From positions 102,721 to 166,720 of the forward strand of contig NZ_FOVJ01000006.1 of assembly GCF_900115125.1 (NCBI RefSeq): 64,000 nucleotides of DNA, read 5' to 3'. Under the pieces are notes generated by a model. It did no database searches. It had not been told where the DNA came from and saw only the letters and a list, made by a program, of their open reading frames with translations. This stretch comes from Nitrosospira briensis. Lineage in GTDB: Bacteria > Pseudomonadota > Gammaproteobacteria > Burkholderiales > Nitrosomonadaceae. This document shows, in pieces, positions 54,314-63,939 of this stretch. The position numbers and the translations under genes were made by a program. The first letter of the stretch is position 1. Every line of letters begins with the position of its first letter.

Positions 54314-56250
54314 CGAAAACCACCGCGCCTCTGCACGAAAGTCTGCAATTGGCTACACCCGATCGCGGCACGACCACTATCGAAAAATACGAGTTTGAGC
54401 CAATCAAAGGCTATCCGATGTTGAACTGGCGTGGCAAGCGCCCGTTCGCCTCCACCCAGTATTACCCGGCGCAGTTGAAGGAAATTCACGGGGAGGAGGT
54501 GGATGGATGGCGCAACAAGATTTTCTGGGGCGACAACCTTCAGGTGATGAGCCACCTGCTAAAAAATTTCAGGGGAAAGATCGACCTGATCTACATAGAT
54601 CCTCCGTTTGACTCAAAGGCTGATTTTAAGCGAAAGATCTCCCTGATGGGGAAAGCGGGAACTGCTGAACACAGCTCCTTTGAGGATAAGCAGTACTCGG
54701 ATATTTGGACGAACGACGAATACTTACAGTTCATGTATGAACGTGTCACATTGCTTCGAGAACTGCTTTCTCCCACAGGCAGCATTTTCTTGCATTGCGA
54801 TGACACAAAGAATTTCCTTCTACGCGCATTGCTTAGCGAAGTCTTTGGCGAAGACAATTTCCGAAATGAGATCATCTGGAAGCGCTCAACCGCTACAGGT
54901 CTGGCATCACGTCGCTGCGGTACCCTGCATGACACTATCTACTGGTACTCAAAAACCAGCGACTACTACTTCAAGATGCAATATCACGCTCACGAGGCAG
55001 ACTATCTTAAGCGTGCGCGGAAAGACGAGAACGGGCGTCAATATATTCCTATCCCAACTGGGAATCCTGGACCTAGACCAAATCTTTACTATGACTACAA
55101 GGGTTACTTCCCCCATTCAAATGGTTACAAATGGACGCGAGAGAAAATGGAAGAGTACGACCGTATGGGAAGATTGATTTTCCCGGAGTCAACGGATGGG
55201 AGGATTCAGTTCAAGCAGTATCTTGATGAAGTCGAAGGTGTAAAGCTTCAAGATCTTTGGTTGGATGTATATCCAGTCAATCCAGTGGCTAAGGAACGAA
55301 ATGGGTACCCCACCCAGAAGCCAGAATCATTGCTTGACCGAATTATCTCCATGGCCACTGAGCCGAGCGGGCTGGTTTTCGATTGCTTTATGGGGTCAGG
55401 CACAACTCAAGCTTCAGCAATGAAAACGGGGCGCCGCTTTATCGGGGCGGATATTAATCTCGGAGCTATTCAGACGACTAGCAAGCGCCTTACCAGCATA
55501 GCTGACGAGTTACGTCAGAAGTCTTTTGATGAAGAAGCCAAGATCTTTTCCGGTTTCGAGCTCTACAACGTCAACCATTACGACGTGTTCCGGAATCCTA
55601 TTCAGGCCAGAGATCTATTGATCGAGGCGCTGGAAGTGCAGAAGCTAGAATTTAGCACGGTGTTCGATGGCGAGAAGGACGGCCGCATGGTCAAGATCAT
55701 GCCCGTCAACCGCATCACCACGCGGGCCGACCTGAATGAGCTGATCGCGGGCTTCGACTACAAAGCGTGGGAACGCAGACAAAACGAAAACCCAAACCGC
55801 CCGGTCGAGAAGGTCTCCCTCGTGTGCATGGGCCACGAGCTAGACTTGGCCGCGCAACTGGTATTGGCTGCTAAGCCCTTCAAGATCGATGTGGAAGTGG
55901 TGGACATCCTGCGTGACAAGTCTGATCTCGAGTTCAAACGCGATTCGCAGGCCAAGGTGTCCATCAAGAAGGGTGAGCTGGTCATCGAGAAGTTCTACCC
56001 GATGAACCTGCTACAGAAGCTCTCGCTACAGAAAGAGTCGGTCGAGGACTGGAAGGAGCTGGCCGAAAGCGTCCTGATCGACTGGAACTACGACGGGGCT
56101 GTATTGCAACCGGCGTTGGTGGACATTCCGGGCAAGGACGATTTGGTCAAGGGCGTATACAAAGTGCCAGACGATGCGGGCACCATCCGTGTGAAGATCA
56201 CCGACTTGCTCTCGGAATCGTGGGAAGGGAGCGTCGCCAATGGCAACTAA
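54310..56250 (+). CDS. mod: Type III-like DNA methyltransferase (Mod), beta class
   Basis: 646 residues starting at the ATG in the stop of the helicase gene. Motif IV is IDPPFDS (about residue 97), then the target-recognition region and later motif I CFMGSGTTQASAM (about 363). This order (IV before I) is the beta class, used by type III Mod subunits and N4C/N6A methylases. It should recognise DNA and methylate an adenine or cytosine. The C-terminal region resembles type III Mod. The end overlaps the Res start by 11 bases. The recognition sequence cannot be read from protein alone. Confidence 0.9.
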   Translation: MTKTTAPLHESLQLATPDRGTTTIEKYEFEPIKGYPMLNWRGKRPFASTQYYPAQLKEIHGEEVDGWRNKIFWGDNLQVMSHLLKNFRGKIDLIYIDPPFDSKADFKRKISLMGKAGTAEHSSFEDKQYSDIWTNDEYLQFMYERVTLLRELLSPTGSIFLHCDDTKNFLLRALLSEVFGEDNFRNEIIWKRSTATGLASRRCGTLHDTIYWYSKTSDYYFKMQYHAHEADYLKRARKDENGRQYIPIPTGNPGPRPNLYYDYKGYFPHSNGYKWTREKMEEYDRMGRLIFPESTDGRIQFKQYLDEVEGVKLQDLWLDVYPVNPVAKERNGYPTQKPESLLDRIISMATEPSGLVFDCFMGSGTTQASAMKTGRRFIGADINLGAIQTTSKRLTSIADELRQKSFDEEAKIFSGFELYNVNHYDVFRNPIQARDLLIEALEVQKLEFSTVFDGEKDGRMVKIMPVNRITTRADLNELIAGFDYKAWERRQNENPNRPVEKVSLVCMGHELDLAAQLVLAAKPFKIDVEVVDILRDKSDLEFKRDSQAKVSIKKGELVIEKFYPMNLLQKLSLQKESVEDWKELAESVLIDWNYDGAVLQPALVDIPGKDDLVKGVYKVPDDAGTIRVKITDLLSESWEGSVANGN

Positions 56251-58504
56251 ACGCGCAGCGACCAAGGCCAGCGGCAAGGCTGCTAGCCCGTCTGGCGCGT
56301 CGCTGGACTTTGCCTTCTTTCGCTTTCTGTGGCAGTTCTACCAAGCCAACCGAGGCGCGATCCGGCAGAACTACAAGGAGCTGACCCGCACCCGCGTTGT
56401 TCCGCCGGAGTACGTCAACTTCCTGACCACGCACCTGCGCTTTCACTACCTCGAAGAGGCAGGCACCTCGCTGGACACGTTGGATCGCTCGCGCTTCAAC
56501 ATCATCGTCTCCAACACCCAGAAGATCATCCTCAAGCGCCAGCACAAGGAAAAGACTTCCGCTGACAAACTTTTCGGCGCGACCGGCGAAACGCTCCCGG
56601 CCGCCGGTGTCTATGCCGACGCAGCCGACCTCTACAACTTCGACCAGCCGGAAGAGGAAGGCGAACTGACCACCAACCAGCGCTTCGAAAAGCTGCGCCG
56701 CCTAGAGCAGCTAGGCATCTACGTGGACGAGGCTCACCACGCATTCGGCAAGGCGCTGGCCAAGGACATGGGCATCGGCGCGAAGGAAACCGACACCAGC
56801 CTGCGCACTACCATCGACATCCTTGCGGGCAGCCTCAACGCAGCAGGCACCCGCGTGGTGGCCTGCTACAACTATACTGGCACGCCCTATGTCGGACGCG
56901 AGGTACTGCCCGAGGTGGTGTATGCCTACGGCCTGAAGGAGGCCATCGAAAAGGCCTACCTCAAGAAGGTAGTGCTGCACGGCTACGCCAACACGCGTAC
57001 CGACGAGTTCGTGGATATCGCCGTCGAGGGTTTTCTGAAGGAATCGGGTGAGCTTCGCCCGGAGGGCCTGTTGCCCAAGCTGGCCTTTTTTGCCGCCACC
57101 ATCGACGAATTGACCGGCGAGCTGAAACCGGCGGTCGAGCGTGCGCTGCTCAAGCACGGCATCCCGCCCTCGCGCATCCTGGTCAACGTCGGCGACGACA
57201 AGTTGACCACCAACGACGACATCCGCGAATTCAACCGCCTCGACACCGAAGGCTCGGAGAAGCAGTTCATCCTGCTGGTCAACAAGGGTCGCGAGGGCTG
57301 GAACTGCCGCTCGCTGTTTGGTGTGGGCCTGTTCCGCGAGCCGAAGTCAAAGGTATTCGTGCTGCAAGCCACGATGCGCTGCCTGCGCGCGATCGGCGAG
57401 GCCCAGCACACCGGCCACGTCTTCCTCTCGGATGACAACCTGAACACCCTGAACGACGAGCTGCAACAGAACTTCCGCATCAGCGCCGACGAGTTGCAGA
57501 AGACGGGTAGCGACAAGGAGCGCGTGGAAGTGCGCGTGGTCGAGCCGCCGGTCAAGATCAAGCTGGTGCGCGTGCGCAAGCAGTACCAGATGCGCGAGAA
57601 GCAACCCGTTCCGGGCCAGGAGCTAATGCCCGAGCGCGCCGATCGTGAGGCTTGGAACACGCTCGTCGAAAAGTACCGATTAATCGAGACGCAACAGGAA
57701 GGATTGACCCCCGCCGATGCGGCACGCGCATCGGGCAGCCGCACCTTCGACCTGACAGCGCGCCGCGAAAAGTGGGCGTTCTCGCCGATGACACTGGTGG
57801 CGGAAGTTTCCCGCTACCTCAATCTTAGCCCGCTCGACGTCGAGGAGCTACTTGACGCGACAAAGGAAGGCACCGACGAACTTGTGGCTATGACCAACGA
57901 GTTCAACGAACTGCTCTACGACGAGATCATCCCGCGCCTGTTCCGTCAGCTCTACGATCTGGACGAGTCGCAGCAAACCGAGGAACACGAGGTCGATCTC
58001 ATCAAGCTCCCGCCGAACGGCTACTACGAAGTGACGGCGGCCAAGGACAAGATCGTCCGCATGAACGACGTACAGATCAAAGACGATGAGCGCGCCAAGA
58101 GCTTCCACCTCGACACCTACTGCTTCGACTCCAGTTCGGAAAGCTGGCTTTTCTGGGATCTGCTGCGCGAGCAGCACGTGAAGAAGATTTACTTCACCGG
58201 CATGCTTACCCACGGCCAGTCCGACTTCTTCATCCAGTACATCGACCCGGATTCGCGCACCGTGCGCAGCTACTACCCGGACTTCATCTTCCAGCGGGAA
58301 GAGCCGGACGGTAGCCTGAAGTACGTAATCGTCGAGGTGAAGGCCGACAACCAGATCGAGGACGCCGTGGTGCAGGCCAAGAAGGACTTCGCCCAGCAGA
58401 TCGCGGTGGCCAGCGGCATGGAGTACCAGCTCCTGAAGTCGACTGAGGCGGACACTCGGCAATACCGCGTACTAATGTATGAAGGTGGGTATAAAGGCCA
58501 CTAG
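56240..58504 (+). CDS. res: Type III-like restriction helicase-nuclease (Res), apparently N-terminally deleted
   Basis: 754 residues. DEAH box VDEAHHAFG (163-166), NIIVSNTQKIILK, then VNKGREGWNCRS and QATMRCLRA (motifs V/VI). The C-terminal nuclease part has DFIF and IVEVKAD (PD-(D/E)XK). No Walker A (GxGKT) appears before the DEAH box, and the protein is about 200 residues shorter than classical Res. The start ATG follows a good ribosome site (GAAGGGAG) inside the Mod end, so the short form looks like a clean start rather than a frame error. It may be an inactivated or divergent Res. The stop lies directly before the element 2 arm sites. Confidence 0.8.
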   Translation: MATKRAATKASGKAASPSGASLDFAFFRFLWQFYQANRGAIRQNYKELTRTRVVPPEYVNFLTTHLRFHYLEEAGTSLDTLDRSRFNIIVSNTQKIILKRQHKEKTSADKLFGATGETLPAAGVYADAADLYNFDQPEEEGELTTNQRFEKLRRLEQLGIYVDEAHHAFGKALAKDMGIGAKETDTSLRTTIDILAGSLNAAGTRVVACYNYTGTPYVGREVLPEVVYAYGLKEAIEKAYLKKVVLHGYANTRTDEFVDIAVEGFLKESGELRPEGLLPKLAFFAATIDELTGELKPAVERALLKHGIPPSRILVNVGDDKLTTNDDIREFNRLDTEGSEKQFILLVNKGREGWNCRSLFGVGLFREPKSKVFVLQATMRCLRAIGEAQHTGHVFLSDDNLNTLNDELQQNFRISADELQKTGSDKERVEVRVVEPPVKIKLVRVRKQYQMREKQPVPGQELMPERADREAWNTLVEKYRLIETQQEGLTPADAARASGSRTFDLTARREKWAFSPMTLVAEVSRYLNLSPLDVEELLDATKEGTDELVAMTNEFNELLYDEIIPRLFRQLYDLDESQQTEEHEVDLIKLPPNGYYEVTAAKDKIVRMNDVQIKDDERAKSFHLDTYCFDSSSESWLFWDLLREQHVKKIYFTGMLTHGQSDFFIQYIDPDSRTVRSYYPDFIFQREEPDGSLKYVIVEVKADNQIEDAVVQAKKDFAQQIAVASGMEYQLLKSTEADTRQYRVLMYEGGYKGH

Positions 58505-58525
58505 CGTGGTAACAAACGTGGTAAC
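58505..58525 (+). repeat. Distal integrase arm-like sites of element 2 (two copies)
   Basis: CGTGGTAAC at 58505-58513 and 58517-58525, 12 bp apart. The first copy begins at the base after the Res stop. The exact 9-mer, as its complement GTTACCACG, is at 34894-34902 in front of int. Element 1 has its own two distal copies with the same 12-bp spacing and orientation toward the interior. Confidence 0.6.
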
Positions 58526-58586
58526 TAAGAGGCTGGTTAAATAAAAACCCGTTAAATACAACCACATGAAGATGAAATGTGAAGGA

Positions 58587-58599
58587 CACCGCTCCGCCA
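58587..58599 (+). repeat. Candidate distal attachment site of element 2
   Basis: CACCGCTCCGCCA, one T fewer than the last 14 bases of tRNA-Ser (34726-34739). It lies 61 bp outside the distal arm sites, comparable to the 53 bp in element 1. The match is short and imperfect. Confidence 0.4.
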
Positions 58600-58775
58600 G
58601 ATATGGTGTAAATACGTGGTCTTGGCCCAGTTATTTTTTCTACCCACCTTTAAACCCCCCAAAATCCTTTGCGATTGGATAAACCGGGAAATTGCCAAGT
58701 CAAAAATATCGTTTACGATGTAAGCACTCTTGGTCCGTAGGTCGAGCGCTCGAGCCGCTCACGACCCAAGAAAAA

Positions 58776-58803
58776 AAGCGGTTAGGGAATTTCCTAACCG
58801 CTT
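58776..58803. terminator. Bidirectional terminator
   Basis: Perfect 11-bp stem AAGCGGTTAGG/CCTAACCGCTT (58776-58786 and 58793-58803) with A run before and T run after, so it works in both directions. It separates element 2 from the STAND gene; the rest of 58505-59034 has no ORF I can support. Confidence 0.8.
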
Positions 58804-59034
58804 TTTTATTTCATTGCTACCATATTTCTACCTTTCCTCTACCACGTTCTGAATATTGTTGATTCGAGGACCAATCAGCTCCGCTTGAGGTTTGAGAAGC
58901 TGCCGGCTGTAGTTTCAAACTATCCCAGTTTTGCCGGGACGTCCCTCAACTAATCGCAAGAGATGTTATCAAATATAGGTTCACTGATGGCAACGCGCAT
59001 TACTGCTTTCAGCGCCAACAAAACGGAGTGGCGA

Positions 59035-62000
59035 TCAATTAGGCAAGGAAATGCAGTGCTCGTCTGCACAGTCTTGTGCAGCACTCAGTACCGTCATTTT
59101 GAGAGACGTCAGCTGCATGACTAATGAAGAAAAGCCGTCTCCATGCATCTGTCGCCAGTAATCGACCGATAGTTCGGGCCCGGCGCTGCTTAACGAGTCA
59201 ATCTTTTGGCGCAGGATGACTGACTCCGCCGTGGGTAGCAGTGCTGCGAGCCGCTCCGTCTCTGTATCGATCTCCGCACTGGCGCTGGCAAGTGCCTTAC
59301 ATTCCGCGGGAGGACGATTGTCGGTCGCACAGGTAAATGCAGAGATTGCAGATTTCTCAAACAGTGCGGCAGAGAGCGAATCGAAGGTTTTGCTCACCGG
59401 GCTTTCCGCGGGTATAAGGTCTAGTTCGCCGAGCCACGATATATCCGTGAGAGGGAGCGGTAGGAGTACATCAATGCCTGATACTGCCTGATCCGGAAAG
59501 GGTACTCCGGAAGCAGCCGGTACGATGGTAAGCCTTCGCCCAAGCCCGCGGCCTCTTAGAAGGGGTAAAGCAACTTCCTCCAAAGTAGGCAACCATTCCT
59601 CCAAATTATTTAGGAGAACGACAACATTAACCACCAGGTATGGCCACGGGCCAGTGATTGCTTGCTCGGGTCGGCAAGCTGCCAGAGCACGATAGCCAGC
59701 CGCCGCTACGATCCGCTCGATTTCGGCATTCAGTTGTTGGGTGACTCGATCTATCTCCTGCTGGACGCCTACTGAAATCAATCGAAGCGCACTGTTTCGA
59801 TTCACGGACTTCGCCAACCTAAGGTTCAGCAGATGCACTTTCGTTTGGCGGGCTCCGGTCGCTCCGACGACCAAGCGTGCCTGTTCCAATATTTCCTGGA
59901 GCCGAGAAAGGGAGGGTGGCCGACCGTCGCCCAGCAGATCCCAAGGTTCATTGTAAATTGCACTATTAGCTCGTACGAGAACTTCGGTTATTCGAGAGTA
60001 CGCTGCGGCAGCCTGGGTTGGCAAATTGAGCAAATCACGTAAAAAATCTGCCGCGCAGTAATTAAGAACGCTTTGCAGGTCGGCAACCCTGAGGCCGGAG
60101 GCCCTACCTTCGACCACCGCCGCATCTGGCGGCCGAACAAGTTTACCAGAGCGATCGTAGATCTCGCCCAGTGCTTGAAGATGCTTGGTATCGGCCTTAC
60201 CACGCAACATACTGTTCAGCGTTTGCTCCAGAACTGGGACAAGGCCGTTTAGGAGTTGGATCGCTTCGCCGAGATACTGGCTCACCCCAGTTGGCGCGAT
60301 CTGCTGAGCTATCGCCGCAATCCAACGTTTATTCCGCGTGGGCAACACGTCGGCGAGAAGGTTGTCACGCGGTATGCGCTTTTGAGCGATGGCATAATCC
60401 CCCAGTCCAGCAGGTTTCCCGTCTGGTGCCATAGCAGTGGAAATGATCAATCGAGCAGTTGGGACAAGGGCCAGCAGAGTCCGACACAATTCGATCACGG
60501 CACCATGCAAATCGGGCTGTAACCGATCAGAAATGTAGAAAATGTCGGCGCAGGCAGCAAGGCCCTCGGGCTCCTGTCTCAGTACGACCGTCGATATCCA
60601 GGGCATTTCACACTGAAGCCGTTGCAGAAGCGCATCTTGGCCAACTCTCTCAACCCAACTTCTTGCTAGTTTCGGGGCGAGCGAACCGGCCGTTTCAAGG
60701 AGCGTCACTGCGTTCGCTAGTGGCATTTCCAGCAGTCCGACATCGCGCTGCTCTAGCGTTTTTATCAGCTTCTCCGGAAATTCACTTCCGATACAAGCAG
60801 CCAAAAATTCTGTTAGAGCTCCGGTACTCGAATGATGAAGCGTCCGTTGCAGCGGTCTCAGGAGGCGCTTAAGAAGTGTCAAGCGATATTCCCGATGCGC
60901 CGCTTCTCGCAGGAGAGAGGCAGCCTTGAAATGTGTCCCCAATTGTTCTGGCATGAATTCCGCGGTTTTGCCGACCGCAAAGGTGGCAGCCATCGTAAGC
61001 TGTGTTTTGGGGAGATTAAGCGGCTGGACGGCCTCCAGCCAATGTGTCACTGTGTTGCCGATACTGCCGATATCCAGTCCCCTTAAGATAGCGGCCACAA
61101 GTTCCAGGCTTCCATCTCTGGCTGCAATATCGGAGGCTCCGGAGATGATCGCGTCGGCGAAGTCGGAATTTATTGCGATTGTGCGCGCTACAAACCCCTC
61201 AATTTCGCTTACTGCAACTAAGGCCATTGCTCGACGGACGGTTTGCGCCATAGTAGGTAGGGGCGTTTCGTGAAGAAGTTCTGCAAGTGCTTTCGCCCGA
61301 ATCTGGTGCAGACTTGAGATACGATTTTCCGCCGGCACCATGCAAACCAGGTGCTCGTCGATGAGCCGCCATAAAGCTGCGGAAACCTCGCTCTCAGTTC
61401 GCGAAAGGACCCCGCCAAGCAGGCCGACATCAAGCATCGCCCCTGTTCGACCCGCAACGGAGGCAAGCCGAAGGATTTCCAGTTCGGTGTCTCGCTTCTC
61501 GCGTACACGGCGCTCAACTTGTTCCCTAAGGACGAGCGAGAGCCTTTCTCCTTGGGACAGGAGGTGCGTGTACTCCAGGAGAAGCCCGCTGGATAATTCC
61601 CACGGTTCCCGCCAGCCAGTCCACTTGGTTCGCTTGCTGGAAGCTAGTTCTGCCCAGATTCGCTTTGCAAGCAACTCGTCCGGTTTTTCCCTAATCTCGA
61701 TGGTGAGACTTCGGCGGGCGACAAGCAGCATATCTTCTTCGCGTAGAGACCCGAGTATGAGAACGTTATCCTTTATTGAGCACTCGCTAGCCAGGGTATC
61801 CCACAGGCTGCTGCGAGCCCGACCGACGTCATCGAGGATGAATCCAATTGGCATACGTGCAGTTGCTCTAAACGTGGACACAAGCCGAAGCAACTCGGTA
61901 ACATGTTCAACGGTGGCGATGTCCCTAATCCTGAACCACCGAATTGTGTGACGGCTTTGCCGCGCAGTTTGCCACATTAGTCCCGACTTCCCGGAACCGG

Positions 62001-62859
62001 AAGGTCCGGTAATGAGGGCCGCTCTGCGTTGTTCAAGGGCCTCCAGTACGCGCGTCGTTGCCTCAGGCCGTTCGGCAAGCAGACCCGCAGCTACGTGTCC
62101 CGGTTGGATGTCAGTACCAAGATAGAAGTTTGGATCATCAAATGGCGTTAGAAAATCGACGGGCTCGCAGTATCCTCTCTTGATTGCAGCATGGAGATCC
62201 TCAATCGATATCGTTTCAGCCAGTCTCACGATCTCCCGGTGGAGGTCCGATATAGAAAACGATAAGAAGTCTTTTGGGGTACGCGTTCCGTTCTCGTCGG
62301 AAAGGCAACCGATGCGATCTGCAATCGCTGCAAAGTAGACGCTCGCGGCGATAGGTGCGCACCCCAGCTTGTCCACAAGCAGGTCAATGCTGTTTTCCAA
62401 GGGGGAGGGCGCGATCAGAATACTTGTCTTTGTAAGCCACTCTTTCGCAAGTCGATCACCAGCGACCAGTCGTTTGATAGATATGATATTTGGCAGCGGA
62501 TGCAGGATATTAGGTGGCATCGCCGCATCCGCGATCTCTCGTTCTAGAATCAAGATCAGCTGGCTTGGAGACACAGGTTCGGCTCTTGTCCAGAGCTGCC
62601 TGATATATTCCGTTACGTCGCGACGAGGTGTGGGGTCCAAGTGGCTGCGTCGAGACTTAATTTGCACGAATGCTGAGCCATTGATGCCGAGCAATTCCGC
62701 GTCATCCCTACCTTCAGGAACGACACCTCCATAGTCGAGGTCACTGTTCCAGCATTTGATTGCTAACCAGGCGGAGACAGCGTCCTGGTAGCGGAATCCA
62801 CGACCCGCATGTGAACCGGAGCGTGAAGACATGTTCTGCGTTGATCGAGATTTGGGCAT
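59035..62859 (-). CDS. STAND-type NTPase with N-terminal nuclease-like domain (Avs-like)
   Basis: 1274 residues. The N terminus (about 15-75) reads GRGFRYQDAVSAWLAI, GGVVPEGRDDAEL and AFVQIKSRR, matching the Cap4/DUF4297-type endonuclease pattern (E/D ... QxK). The P-loop follows: GPSGSGKS (285-292) and ILDDVGRA (341-348), with LILGSLREEDM as sensor region. The remaining 800 residues are helical repeat-like sequence (Leu/Ala-rich, no recognised repeat), as in STAND sensors that recognise a phage protein and then activate the effector. Not in an operon. Avs-type defence is inferred from architecture; the C-terminal target sensor is novel to me. Confidence 0.7.
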   Translation of the reverse strand: MPKSRSTQNMSSRSGSHAGRGFRYQDAVSAWLAIKCWNSDLDYGGVVPEGRDDAELLGINGSAFVQIKSRRSHLDPTPRRDVTEYIRQLWTRAEPVSPSQLILILEREIADAAMPPNILHPLPNIISIKRLVAGDRLAKEWLTKTSILIAPSPLENSIDLLVDKLGCAPIAASVYFAAIADRIGCLSDENGTRTPKDFLSFSISDLHREIVRLAETISIEDLHAAIKRGYCEPVDFLTPFDDPNFYLGTDIQPGHVAAGLLAERPEATTRVLEALEQRRAALITGPSGSGKSGLMWQTARQSRHTIRWFRIRDIATVEHVTELLRLVSTFRATARMPIGFILDDVGRARSSLWDTLASECSIKDNVLILGSLREEDMLLVARRSLTIEIREKPDELLAKRIWAELASSKRTKWTGWREPWELSSGLLLEYTHLLSQGERLSLVLREQVERRVREKRDTELEILRLASVAGRTGAMLDVGLLGGVLSRTESEVSAALWRLIDEHLVCMVPAENRISSLHQIRAKALAELLHETPLPTMAQTVRRAMALVAVSEIEGFVARTIAINSDFADAIISGASDIAARDGSLELVAAILRGLDIGSIGNTVTHWLEAVQPLNLPKTQLTMAATFAVGKTAEFMPEQLGTHFKAASLLREAAHREYRLTLLKRLLRPLQRTLHHSSTGALTEFLAACIGSEFPEKLIKTLEQRDVGLLEMPLANAVTLLETAGSLAPKLARSWVERVGQDALLQRLQCEMPWISTVVLRQEPEGLAACADIFYISDRLQPDLHGAVIELCRTLLALVPTARLIISTAMAPDGKPAGLGDYAIAQKRIPRDNLLADVLPTRNKRWIAAIAQQIAPTGVSQYLGEAIQLLNGLVPVLEQTLNSMLRGKADTKHLQALGEIYDRSGKLVRPPDAAVVEGRASGLRVADLQSVLNYCAADFLRDLLNLPTQAAAAYSRITEVLVRANSAIYNEPWDLLGDGRPPSLSRLQEILEQARLVVGATGARQTKVHLLNLRLAKSVNRNSALRLISVGVQQEIDRVTQQLNAEIERIVAAAGYRALAACRPEQAITGPWPYLVVNVVVLLNNLEEWLPTLEEVALPLLRGRGLGRRLTIVPAASGVPFPDQAVSGIDVLLPLPLTDISWLGELDLIPAESPVSKTFDSLSAALFEKSAISAFTCATDNRPPAECKALASASAEIDTETERLAALLPTAESVILRQKIDSLSSAGPELSVDYWRQMHGDGFSSLVMQLTSLKMTVLSAAQDCADEHCISLPN

Positions 62860-63601
62860 GCTTAGTCTTTCTAGGACACGCTATTATTCCAAAGAAGAAA
62901 TATTTGCACGCAGGACAATAATAGAAACTCGCGGTCGGCCGGTGATACCATTATCAGCGCGGTTATTTGCTCTGTTGTTTGCACTTTGCTCATCCGTTCC
63001 ATCCATGCCCTTTCCTCGAAAGCCATTAAACACGCAGGTCAGCTTCGGGCCTAGGGTCATTCATATTCGACTGTGCAAAACAAATCCTCCATGTCCGGCT
63101 GAACTTCGCCAACAGGTAATTACTGAGCGGTGTTTCTGATCAATACTTCTAATAATTTTTCAACAAGCATCATTAAATACCGCTAGTTCGTTTGCTTACT
63201 TTCACGACTTCACATTTTTTATCTCCATGTATTTTTCCGTCCATTTTAGATGGCATTGAGGGCGAGAGATTCTACGCCATGAGATTCTTTATTTCATCAA
63301 GGATGAGTTGATTTCGGGAGTTACCTATCGCATTTTTGAACCCTGAGCTCCCGGCATCACAAAATGTCCTCCTACGGTGGAGGGGCATCCGTGCTGGAAT
63401 GTTAAGCGCTTTAATCCATAGCTGTCTCTGAGGCCGCATCAGTCCAAGAAGAAAAAAGGAATCCTTCAACGCTCGCAAAAGTCACGGAATGGCGCGCGAG
63501 TAGCTGGGAAAGCCCATCCTGATCAATCAGAGATACGCCGTTGAGAGATGCTTGCTCTTTTGTCTTGGAGTTAAAGCGTTGATTGGTCAAACAGAGTAAT
63601 T
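62860..63601. other. Gap upstream of STAND gene, nothing recognised
   Basis: No gene is supported. A minus frame at 63272-63478 (…LGLMRPQRQLWIKALNIPAR) has no family I recognise and no ribosome site. The STAND promoter should lie within the first 200 bases; no pair was assigned. Confidence 0.4.
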
Positions 63602-63939
63602 CAAATTCTATCCCTGGATGACGGACCGGAGTTCACCAGCAAGGCACTGGATCAATGGGCGTATCAGAATGGCGTTCAACTCAAGCTGATTGAAGCGGGC
63701 AAGCCGACACAGAATGCATACATTGAAAGCTTCAACGGCCGTTTCCGCGATGAGTGCTTGAACGACCACTGGTTTACCAGCTGGCAGAGGCCCGGATCAG
63801 GATCTCAGCTTGGCGGCGTGACTACAATGAGTGTCGGCCTCACGGCGCACTAAACTACCGAACCCGGCAGAATTCGCAGCCAGTTGCCGCATGCAAAAGG
63901 AAATCAACGGCTGTGAAAGAGATGGAAGTTAATTTTTAA
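63602..63939 (+). pseudogene. IS3-family OrfB (DDE transposase) remnant
   Basis: A plus-strand frame reads DDGPEFTSKALDQWAYQNGV, LKLIEAGKPTQNAYIESFNG and RFRDECLNDHWF, i.e. the second Asp and the catalytic Glu region of IS3 OrfB. The frame shifts near 63777 and continues LAEARIRISAWRRDYNECRP with HGALNYRT. Its N-terminal part is missing, so it is dead. About 340 bases survive; the element may continue past the window end. Similar debris near 43560 belongs to the same IS family. Confidence 0.8.

Larger units (their letters stand above)
34726..58599. mobile_element. Integrated element 2 (tRNA-Ser-associated island with defence cargo)
   Basis: About 24 kb running from the 3' end of tRNA-Ser to a degenerate copy of it at 58587-58599. 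The left end has int, AlpA, CHC2-type and helicase replication genes and repeats, i.e. the same plan as element 1. The middle and right carry an AAA ATPase, a DUF3883 ATPase, a helicase-nuclease, Mod and Res. Arm-like sites (GTTACCACG) are present at both ends. Some internal material (umuC pseudogene, IS3 debris, a membrane protein) suggests several insertions over time. No structural phage or conjugation genes were seen. Confidence 0.6.

Noticed and set aside
47803..58504. BREX or DISARM label
   Set aside because: No PglX/BrxC/PglZ, DrmA/DrmB or phospholipase-D gene was seen; only DUF3883 and methylase logic is shared.
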